From positions 248,001 through 312,000 of the forward strand of contig NZ_CP074404.1 in NCBI RefSeq assembly GCF_018388465.1: a stretch of DNA of 64,000 nucleotides, written 5' to 3'. Each line of letters opens with the position of its first letter. Position 1 is the stretch's first letter. The stretch comes from Cellulomonas fengjieae (GTDB lineage Bacteria > Actinomycetota > Actinomycetes > Actinomycetales > Cellulomonadaceae). This document shows positions 19,118 to 25,584 of this stretch, in pieces. The notes under the pieces are model-generated. The model did no database searches, was not told the origin of the DNA, and saw only the letters and a list, made by a program, of their open reading frames with translations. The position numbers were made by a program, and so were the translations under genes.

Positions 19118-19657
19118 TCAGACGCCGTCGACCAGGTCGGACCAGAACGGGATGCCGTGAGTCGCGGGCGGGACGGGGCCGGAGCGGCCCAGGAACTCGC
19201 GGGCCAGGTAGTCGGCGAGGTCGGAGCCGTAGTGGATGACGTCCGTCCCGTAGACCGAGAACACCGGCACGCCGCGCGGGGCGGGAGCTGCCGGTAGGTA
19301 GCGGTGGCCCCAGACCGGGACCATCCGCGGGACCGCGGCAAGGTTCTCGCGGGCCGCGGTCTCCCGGTCGGCCGGTGCGTCGCCCCACGACGCCGGCCAG
19401 AAGTCGCCGCTCAGGACGTCGGAGATGACGCTCTCGACGGGCCACGCGAGGCTCTGCCGCAGCGGCTCCTCGTCGTCCGACAGCCAGTCCGGCCAGTGGT
19501 CGCCGACGGGGACCGCGAGCTCCAGCAGCGCGCGGTGGTCGGCGCAGAACGTGAACCCGAACCGCCGCTCCACGTCGGCGATCTCTTCGGCGGTCAGCGC
19601 CGGGTCGAGCCACACACCTGCGGCGTCCAGGTCAGCCAGCACGCCCTCGAGATCCAT
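19118..19657 (-). CDS. SMI1/KNR4 (SUKH)-like hypothetical protein
   Basis: 179-aa cytoplasmic protein. LTAEEIADVERRFGFTFCAD near residue 21, followed by HRALLELAVPVGDHWPDW, is the usual start of SUKH-superfamily proteins. The end PVFSVYGTDVIHYGSDLADY matches their last strand and helix. SUKH proteins serve as immunity proteins to contact-dependent toxins or as general binding modules. No toxin gene is adjacent, so an immunity role is unsupported here. ATG 19657 is the only good start. It is convergent with the TetR gene and lies downstream of the GH3 gene on the same strand. Confidence 0.65.
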   Translation of the reverse strand: MDLEGVLADLDAAGVWLDPALTAEEIADVERRFGFTFCADHRALLELAVPVGDHWPDWLSDDEEPLRQSLAWPVESVISDVLSGDFWPASWGDAPADRETAARENLAAVPRMVPVWGHRYLPAAPAPRGVPVFSVYGTDVIHYGSDLADYLAREFLGRSGPVPPATHGIPFWSDLVDGV

Positions 19658-19736
19658 GCCCCGAGTGTCCCAGCCGCCGACGCCGACCCCTGCCGCTGGC
19701 CGCTGCCACCGGCCCGCTGCCACCGGCCGCGTCGCC

Positions 19737-19802
19737 GAGATCGTGGGTTCCGCACGAGATCGTCAGCTCGGAGTGTCGTTCTCACGCCGAAGCCACGATC
19801 TC
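19737..19802. repeat. Inverted repeat with three GATCGT cores, downstream of the GH3 gene
   Basis: Arms GAGATCGTGG (19737-19746) and CCACGATCTC (19793-19802) flank a 46-base centre that carries a further GAGATCGTC copy. It lies 9 bases after the GH3 stop and could end that transcript. The structure also looks like a small palindromic repeat element of the kind dispersed in some Cellulomonas genomes, though no second copy lies in this window. Just upstream, GCTGCCACCGGCC is directly repeated at about 19702-19728. Confidence 0.5.
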
Positions 19803-19810
19803 GCGGGCGG

Positions 19811-22048
19811 TCAGCTCGCCGCTGCCTGGGCCACCAGGGCGTCCAGCCGGGCGCGGTCGAAGCCCGGGATGCCGAACTCGGCGATGACCTTGGCGGGCAT
19901 CTGCAGCATCATCGCCGCCATCGTGTCGTCCAGGGGCAGGTCGGCCGGCGGCACCAGGGCGGCCTGCATCAGCGGTCCACCGACGGGGTGGGCGAACCAC
20001 TCCTCGATCGTCGACATCGAGGTGAGCGGGCTCCACAGCGGCTCGCCCTCGACGTGGAGCGAGACCGACCCTCGGATGTCGCGCGACGACGCACCGGCCT
20101 CCACGACGAACTCGCCGCCCTCGACCACCCAGCGCCGCAGCCCGGGGTGCCAGTACGACAGGTCCCGGGCGGTCAGGGCGAATGCCACCTCGCGCGACTC
20201 GCCGGGCTCAAGCGCCACCTTGGCGAACGCCTTGAGCTCGCGCGTCGGGCGCAGGACAGCGGCCCGTGGGTCCCGCAGGTAGACCTGGACCACCTCCGCG
20301 CCGGCGACCGGCCCCGTGTTGGTGACCGTCACGGTCACGGTGACGTCGGACCCGTCGACCGTCGCGTCCAGGGAGTCGTAGGAGAACGTCGTGTACGACA
20401 GCCCGTGGCCGAACGGGTAGGCCACGTCCATGGCACGCGTGTCGTACCAGCGGTACCCCACCAGCACGCCCTCGCCGTACCGGACGACACCCGCCTCGCC
20501 GGGGAAGTTCCCGAACGCCGGGGTGTCCTCGATCCGGTGGGGGATCGTCTCGGCCAGCCTGCCGGACGGGGTGCGGATGCCGAGCAGCAGGTCGGCGACC
20601 GCCGATCCGCCCGCCTGGCCGCCGAGCCACGTCTCGAGGATCGCCGGGACGAGGTCGTGCCAGCCGGACACGCCGACCGCAGACCCGTTGGCGAGCACGA
20701 CGACGACCCGGGGGTTGACCGCGGCGACCGCCCGCAGCAGGGCCACCTGGTTGTCGGGCAGCTCGAAGCGGGGCCGGTCGTAGCCCTCGGACTCGTCGGG
20801 CGCGGGCAGCCCGACGAACGCGACGACGGTCCCGGCGTCACGGGCCACCGACACGGCCTCCGCCAGGAGGTCGTCGTCGTCGCCGGCCGGACCGCCCGGG
20901 ATCGTGAAGCCCGCCGCGAACGGGACGTCGTCGCCGACCGAGCGCAAGGCGTCGAGCGCGGCGTCGAGCCGCGTCGGGTTGACCTGCGACGACCCGGCGC
21001 CCTGGTAGCGGGGGGTGCGGGCGAACTCGCCCACGACCGCGACGCCGTCGGTGGACGGGAGCGGGAGCAGCGCGCCCTCGTTCTTGAGCAGCACCGAGCC
21101 CGCGGCCGCGGCCTCGCGGGCCAGGTCGTGGTGGGCGTCGACGTCGAACGAGGCTGCCGACGAGACAGCGGGCAGGCCCCTGGCGACGAGCCGGAGCACC
21201 CGTCGCACGGACGCGTCGAGCACGGACTCGTCCAGCGAGCCGTCGCGGACCGCCGCCACGATCTCGTCGTCGGGACCCGGACCCGCGCCGGGCATCTGCA
21301 GGTCGAGCCCCGCGGCGAGCGCGGGGACCCGGTCGTGCACCGCCCCCCAGTCGGACACGACGAGCCCCTCGAACGCCCACTCGTCGCGCAGGATCTCCGT
21401 GAGGAGCCAGTGGTTCTGGGACGCGTACGTGCCGTTGACCTTGTTGTACGCGCACATCACGGTCCACGGCTGCGCGTCCTTCACGACGCGCTCGAACGCC
21501 GGCAGGTAGATCTCGCGCAGGGTGCGCTCGTCCACCTCGGCGGACACGCGCATGCGGTCCGACTCCTGGTTGTTCGCGGCGTAGTGCTTGAGCGACGTGC
21601 CGACGCCCTGGCTCTGGATGCCGCGCACCAGCGCGGCGCCCAGCACGCCGGCCACCACCGGGTCCTCGGAGACGTACTCGAAGTTGCGACCGCACAGCGG
21701 CGTCCGCTTGAGGTTGACCCCCGGGCCGAGCAGGACGGCGACGTCGTTGGCCCGCGTCTCGCGGCCGAGCGCCTCTCCGACGCGCGTCAGCAGGTCGGCG
21801 TCCCAGGACGAGCCGAGGGCCGCCGCGGTGGGGAAGCAGGTGGCGGGCACGGACTCGCCCAGGCCCAGGTGGTCGGGGTTGTCCGACTGCTTGCGCAGGC
21901 CGTGCGGGCCGTCCGAGACCATGACCGCGGGGATGCCGACGCGCTCGACGGCCGTCGTGTGCCAGAAGTCGGAGCCGGACGTCAGCGACGCCTTCTCCTC
22001 CAGCGTCAGCTGGGCCAGTGCGCGTTCGACATCGAAGACCTGCGTCAT
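19811..22048 (-). CDS. Glycoside hydrolase family 3 beta-glucosidase
   Basis: 745-aa cytoplasmic exo-glycosidase, probably a beta-glucosidase that hydrolyses cello-oligosaccharides or related beta-glycosides. The (alpha/beta)8 domain opens with LTLEEKASLTSGSDFWHTT and includes VMVSDGPHGLRKQ. The nucleophile is Asp233 in VVSDWGAVHD. A middle alpha/beta sandwich and a C-terminal fibronectin type III-like domain (AGAEVVQVYLRDP) follow. It has no signal peptide, so its substrate must be imported. ATG 22048 has GGAGGG 7 bases upstream. An 18-base palindromic site lies about 45 bases upstream, suggesting repressor control. Confidence 0.93.
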   Translation of the reverse strand: MTQVFDVERALAQLTLEEKASLTSGSDFWHTTAVERVGIPAVMVSDGPHGLRKQSDNPDHLGLGESVPATCFPTAAALGSSWDADLLTRVGEALGRETRANDVAVLLGPGVNLKRTPLCGRNFEYVSEDPVVAGVLGAALVRGIQSQGVGTSLKHYAANNQESDRMRVSAEVDERTLREIYLPAFERVVKDAQPWTVMCAYNKVNGTYASQNHWLLTEILRDEWAFEGLVVSDWGAVHDRVPALAAGLDLQMPGAGPGPDDEIVAAVRDGSLDESVLDASVRRVLRLVARGLPAVSSAASFDVDAHHDLAREAAAAGSVLLKNEGALLPLPSTDGVAVVGEFARTPRYQGAGSSQVNPTRLDAALDALRSVGDDVPFAAGFTIPGGPAGDDDDLLAEAVSVARDAGTVVAFVGLPAPDESEGYDRPRFELPDNQVALLRAVAAVNPRVVVVLANGSAVGVSGWHDLVPAILETWLGGQAGGSAVADLLLGIRTPSGRLAETIPHRIEDTPAFGNFPGEAGVVRYGEGVLVGYRWYDTRAMDVAYPFGHGLSYTTFSYDSLDATVDGSDVTVTVTVTNTGPVAGAEVVQVYLRDPRAAVLRPTRELKAFAKVALEPGESREVAFALTARDLSYWHPGLRRWVVEGGEFVVEAGASSRDIRGSVSLHVEGEPLWSPLTSMSTIEEWFAHPVGGPLMQAALVPPADLPLDDTMAAMMLQMPAKVIAEFGIPGFDRARLDALVAQAAAS

Positions 22049-22090
22049 CGCGGGTCCCTCCTCGTGGGTCGGTAGGGACACGCTAGCCGA

Positions 22091-22108
22091 TTACCTACCG
22101 CGTGGTAA
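22091..22108 (-). promoter_or_regulatory. Operator-like palindrome upstream of the GH3 gene
   Basis: TTACC-N8-GGTAA (22091-22108), containing the shorter perfect palindrome TACC-GCGT-GGTA (22097-22108). It lies 43 bases before the GH3 start and directly behind the septum-formation-like gene. Such TACC/GGTA half sites are typical of TetR regulators; no regulator is adjacent. Confidence 0.55.
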
Positions 22109-22111
22109 GTG

Positions 22112-22744
22112 TCACGGCTGGCTCACTGTGCCGTCGAGGAACGAGCCGGTGACCTGACCGTCGACGAACGCCAGGCAGAGCCCCACCCGGTCGCCGTCGG
22201 CCCACGAGCGCTCGGTCGGCGCCCACGTCACGGTGCGGACCCCGGCGGCCACCTCGGTGTCGTCGAGCACGCACGCACGGGCCACCCGGGCGTCGGCGGC
22301 CTGCTGGCCGGGCCACACGGCGTCCTGCGCGAAGAGGAACTCGGTGATGACCTGGGCCTGGTGCGGGTCGGCGCACGGCACCACCCGCACGGTCCCGACC
22401 GACCCGTCGGCGGGCAGCGTCTGCACGCAGCTGCCGGTGACCAGCTGCTGCGCGTGCGCGTCACGAGGGGCGGACAGATCCGCAGGCAGCGGCTGCGTGC
22501 CCCGCCACGTCAGCACCGCGGCGGTCCCGACCACCGCGAGCGCCACGGTCCCCACGAGGCCCAGGACGCCGCCGGCCAACGCGATGCCGCGACCACGGGT
22601 GTGCCGCGCCGCCGTGCGACGCAGGGCGACGACGGCGAGTGCGACGGCCACCGGCCCGAGACCCAGCAGAGCGACGACCAACGACCAGACGGCCGTCGGC
22701 TCCAGTCGCGCGCGCGGTTCCACCCACCCCGGTGCGTAGTGCAC
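22112..22744 (-). CDS. Septum-formation-domain membrane protein (DUF4190 type), downstream copy
   Basis: About 210-aa membrane protein. Two hydrophobic helices, WSLVVALLGLGPVAVALAVV and IALAGGVLGLVGTVALAVVG, flank a basic turn, as in DUF4190. An extracellular C-terminal domain follows with paired cysteines (GSCVQTL, VPCADPH, ARACVL), matching the septum formation family. GTG 22744 is the first standard start. A CTG at 22780 would give LSDPADPYTHPPVHY, which looks like the Pro/Tyr-rich N-terminus of its neighbour, and would overlap that gene's stop (CTGA); it may be the true start. It is co-directional with and next to the longer relative at 22777-24012. Confidence 0.78.
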   Translation of the reverse strand: MHYAPGWVEPRARLEPTAVWSLVVALLGLGPVAVALAVVALRRTAARHTRGRGIALAGGVLGLVGTVALAVVGTAAVLTWRGTQPLPADLSAPRDAHAQQLVTGSCVQTLPADGSVGTVRVVPCADPHQAQVITEFLFAQDAVWPGQQAADARVARACVLDDTEVAAGVRTVTWAPTERSWADGDRVGLCLAFVDGQVTGSFLDGTVSQP

Positions 22745-22776
22745 CGGTGGGTGGGTGTACGGGTCCGCCGGGTCGC

Positions 22777-24012
22777 TCAGGACTGGGTCCCGGCGAGCTG
22801 GAGGGTCTGCGTCACGGCCGAGCCGGTCATGCCGGGCTCGTCCCCGTAGAAGACGCAGTAGGCGGTCACGCGGCCGGCGGAGAAGTCGTCGGGGTGCGGG
22901 TAGTAGACGTCCATGGTGCCGTCCGAGAAGTAGAACGGCAGCAGGCCCTCGGTCAGCTGGTCGCACTCCGTCCAGGCGGCGTCGTAGGCCGGGTCCGTCA
23001 CCTCGAGGTCTAGGCTGACCGGCCCCGACATCGTGACCGTCCCCACGACCTCCGCGTCGTGCGGCGCGGCGCAGTCGACGGGGTCGGTGTCCGCCATGTC
23101 GTACTGCAGCGGGTAGGTGGTCAGGCACGTGCCGACGGCCAGGTCGGTGCGCAGCGTGTAGTCGGGCAGCGCGGAGCCGGCGTCGGGCGCGGCCGTGCTC
23201 TCGGTTCCCTCCTCGATCCCGCTGGCGGGGTCGTCCCAGAAGTCGTCCTGCGAGCCGCTCGTGCCCGCGATGAGCAGGACGAAGAACACGATGTACGCGA
23301 GGATCGCGAGCATCGCCAGGACGCCGACGGCGCCGACGGCAATACCGGCGATGGCCCACCCGCGGCCCGCCTTGCCCGAGGTCTTGATCCGACGCAGCGC
23401 CGCGATGCCGAGCCCGATGCCGACGGGACCGGGCAGCCCGCCGAGGAAGAACAGGCCCGCGGCGCTCGTGACGAACGACGCGATCGCCATGCCCTCGGTG
23501 GGCGGTGTCGCGTAGGGCTGGCCGTAGCCGTAGGGCTGGGCACCGTACGGCGTCTGGCCGTACCCGGGTGCCCCGTACTGAGGTGCGCCGTACTGGGGCG
23601 ACCCGTACGGCGGTGCGCCCTGAGATGCCCCCTGCGGAGGTGCTCCGTACTGCGGTGCGCCGTACTGGGGTGCTCCCTGCGGTGCCCCGTACGTGGGCCC
23701 CGTGTACTGCGGCGCTCCGTACTGCGGCGCTCCGTACTGCGGTGCCCCCGGCTGGGGGGCGCCGGGCGCGGCGGGTGCCCCGCCGGGCTCTCCGTCGGGG
23801 GTCGGCGCCGGGACCGTGTACGGCGACGCCGCCGAGGTCGGCCCGCCGTACGGGGCGGTGGGGGCCGTCTCCCCGACCGGGGTGCGCACGGCCTCGTAGC
23901 CGCTGGGCGGCACGGCCTCGTAGCCGCTCGGGGCCGGCGAGGGATCGGTCGAGGTCGACTCGGGGGGTGCGTAGGGGTCCGGGACTGCCGGCCCCCCGGT
24001 CTCGTTGCTCAT
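22777..24012 (-). CDS. DUF4190 / septum-formation-domain membrane protein with Gln-Tyr-Gly-Ala-Pro repeats
   Basis: 411-aa protein. Residues 1-170 are a cytoplasmic low-complexity arm rich in Pro, Gly, Tyr, Gln and Ala, with repeated PQYGA units. Residues about 174-210 and 219-250 form two DUF4190 helices around the basic turn RRIKTSGKAGRG. The extracellular part (about 285-405) is a septum formation domain with CLTTYPL, DCAAPHDAEVVG and AYCVFYGD cysteines. Such proteins are linked to division or cell-wall growth by homology only. A leaderless start is likely: TAGCGT (24024-24019) lies 6 bases before ATG 24012. It is probably co-transcribed with the shorter relative downstream. Confidence 0.85.
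   Translation of the reverse strand: MSNETGGPAVPDPYAPPESTSTDPSPAPSGYEAVPPSGYEAVRTPVGETAPTAPYGGPTSAASPYTVPAPTPDGEPGGAPAAPGAPQPGAPQYGAPQYGAPQYTGPTYGAPQGAPQYGAPQYGAPPQGASQGAPPYGSPQYGAPQYGAPGYGQTPYGAQPYGYGQPYATPPTEGMAIASFVTSAAGLFFLGGLPGPVGIGLGIAALRRIKTSGKAGRGWAIAGIAVGAVGVLAMLAILAYIVFFVLLIAGTSGSQDDFWDDPASGIEEGTESTAAPDAGSALPDYTLRTDLAVGTCLTTYPLQYDMADTDPVDCAAPHDAEVVGTVTMSGPVSLDLEVTDPAYDAAWTECDQLTEGLLPFYFSDGTMDVYYPHPDDFSAGRVTAYCVFYGDEPGMTGSAVTQTLQLAGTQS
23509..23751 (-). repeat. In-gene tandem repeats encoding PQYGA-type units
   Basis: Imperfect repeats of a 12- to 15-base unit around GGTGCGCCGTACTG (plus-strand view) encode residues 88-168 of the DUF4190 protein. The units vary (PQYGA, PTYGA, PPYGS, PGYGQ), so repeat number could differ between strains. 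Confidence 0.8.
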
Positions 24013-24084
24013 GCGCGAACGCTAGCCCACAGCGCGACCACGAGGTCCGGCCAGCCCGCGGAGATCACCCGCGCGCGAGCCGCC

Positions 24085-24876
24085 TCAGTCCGCGATCTCG
24101 AGCACGACCGGCACGTGGTCGGACGGTGCCTTGCCCTTGCGCTCGTTGCGCTCGATGGTGGCGCCGGTGACGCGTGCGGCGAGCGCGGGCGTCACGTAGG
24201 TCAGGTCGATCCGCATGCCCTCGTTCCGGGGGAACCGCAGCTGCTGGTAGTCCCAGTAGGTGTAGGTGTGCTCGGCCGGCAGGTGGACGCGGGACACCTC
24301 GGTGTACCCGGCCTCGGCGATCGCGGTGAACGCCTCGCGCTCCGCGGGGCTCACGTGCGTGCTCCCGGCGAACCGGGCGATGTCCCAGACGTCGGTGTCC
24401 AGCGGCGCGATGTTCCAGTCGCCGACGAGCGCGACCTGCGCCTGCGCGTCCGCCGCGAGCCAGCCCTGCGCGGCGTCCCGCAGGCGCGCGAGCCACTCCA
24501 GCTTGTACGCGTAGTGCGGGTCCGCCAGCTCGCGACCGTTCGGCACGTACAGGCTCCACACCCGCACGCCGCCGCACGTGGCTCCGATCGCCCGTGCCTC
24601 GGCCGCCGCGGGGTCGCCCCAGGTCGGCATGCCCGGGAAGCCGATCTCGACGTCCTCGAGGCCGACCTTGGAGATGATCGCGACGCCGTTCCACTGGCTG
24701 TGACCGGCCGTCGCGACCTGGTACCCGAGCGCCTCGAAGCCCTCCCGCGGGAACTGCTCGTCCTTGCACTTGGTCTCCTGCAGAGCGAGGACGTCGACGC
24801 CCGTCCGCTCGAGGAAGGCGAGGGCGCGGTCCGCTCGCGCGCGGATCGAGTTGATGTTCCAGGTGGCCAGGCGCAT
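24085..24876 (-). CDS. xthA: Exodeoxyribonuclease III (AP endonuclease)
   Basis: 263-aa Mg-dependent EEP-family nuclease that cleaves at abasic sites and removes 3' blocks during base excision repair. The motifs are complete: ATWNINSIRAR at the N-terminus, LQETKCKDEQFP (metal-binding Glu), SLYVPNGRE, VGDWNIAP (Asp/Asn) and SDHVPVVLEI (catalytic Asp-His pair). Length is normal. TAGCGT (24890-24885) lies 8 bases before ATG 24876, consistent with leaderless transcription. It lies between a TetR gene and the DUF4190 gene on the same strand and shows no operon partner. Confidence 0.96.
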   Translation of the reverse strand: MRLATWNINSIRARADRALAFLERTGVDVLALQETKCKDEQFPREGFEALGYQVATAGHSQWNGVAIISKVGLEDVEIGFPGMPTWGDPAAAEARAIGATCGGVRVWSLYVPNGRELADPHYAYKLEWLARLRDAAQGWLAADAQAQVALVGDWNIAPLDTDVWDIARFAGSTHVSPAEREAFTAIAEAGYTEVSRVHLPAEHTYTYWDYQQLRFPRNEGMRIDLTYVTPALAARVTGATIERNERKGKAPSDHVPVVLEIAD

Positions 24877-24923
24877 GGGGCAGGACGCTACCCGGCCACA
24901 CCCACCACCCCGTGCCGGGGTGG

Positions 24924-25514
24924 TCAGCCCTGGGTCGGCCAGCCGGCGACCGCCGACCACGCCCAGTCGGCGACCTCCTGCGGCGGGGGCAGCGGGTCCC
25001 GCTCCAGCCAGGCGACGAACACGCCGATCACCGATCCCGCGATCGCGGCCGCCGCGATCGGGCGGGGGATGGCCGCGAGCGCAGGAGGGGCGCCGTGCCG
25101 CTCGAGGCCCTCGAGGGCCAGCGCACCGATGCGGCGGCGCAGCCGGCTCACGGCGACGGGGGAGCCGTGCTCGCCCAGGACGCTGCGGTACAGCGCGAGG
25201 TTGTCGGCGACGTGGGTGGCGTACCGGACGAGCACCTCGGGGGTCTCGCCGCTGACCAGGCTCGGGTGGATGGTGCTGAGGTCCGCACCCACCAGCGCGG
25301 CCTGCGCGTCGAGCGCGTCGGACAGCAGCGTGTCGGTGTCGGTGTAGTGCTGGTAGAAGGTGCTGCGGTTCACGGTCGCGCGGTCGGCGACGTCTGCGAC
25401 GGAGATCTCGTCGAGGCTCCGTTCCCGGGCCAGCGCCAGCAGTGCATCCTGGAGGAGCCGGCGGGTGCGCAGCACGCGGGGGTCCACCCGGGCGCCGTCG
25501 TCCTGGCTCGTCAC
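24924..25514 (-). CDS. TetR/AcrR family regulator of the divergent MMPL transporter
   Basis: 196-aa regulator. The HTH, DEISVADVADRATVNRSTFY, is near residues 35-54 and is followed by QHYTDTDTLLSDAL. The C-terminal domain is of the TetR_C_7/8 type, with a hydrophobic helix IAAAAIAGSVIGVFVAWLE. GTG 25514 is used. It is divergent from an MMPL exporter, and a near-perfect 20-base palindrome sits on the exporter's -10 region. This is the classic layout of a local drug- or lipid-responsive repressor. Confidence 0.9.
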   Translation of the reverse strand: MTSQDDGARVDPRVLRTRRLLQDALLALARERSLDEISVADVADRATVNRSTFYQHYTDTDTLLSDALDAQAALVGADLSTIHPSLVSGETPEVLVRYATHVADNLALYRSVLGEHGSPVAVSRLRRRIGALALEGLERHGAPPALAAIPRPIAAAAIAGSVIGVFVAWLERDPLPPPQEVADWAWSAVAGWPTQG

Positions 25515-25537
25515 GGGTCCATGATGCCACCGGCGTC

Positions 25538-25561
25538 TAACCAACACGTGTCGGGTAGAAT
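25538..25561 (+). promoter_or_regulatory. TetR-type operator overlapping the MMPL promoter
   Basis: Imperfect palindrome TAACCAACAC/GTGTCGGGTA (25538-25557, 8 of 10 pairs) centred on CACGTG. The -10 box TAGAAT (25556-25561) touches its right end. A bound dimer would occlude the promoter of the exporter and could also affect the divergent tetR. Confidence 0.75.
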
Positions 25562-25584
25562 GCAGCGTCAACCGAGGAGTGAAC

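Noticed and set aside
23509..23751. CRISPR-like regularly spaced repeats
   Set aside because: Units are 12 to 15 bases, contiguous and in frame with a protein; there are no spacers and no cas genes.
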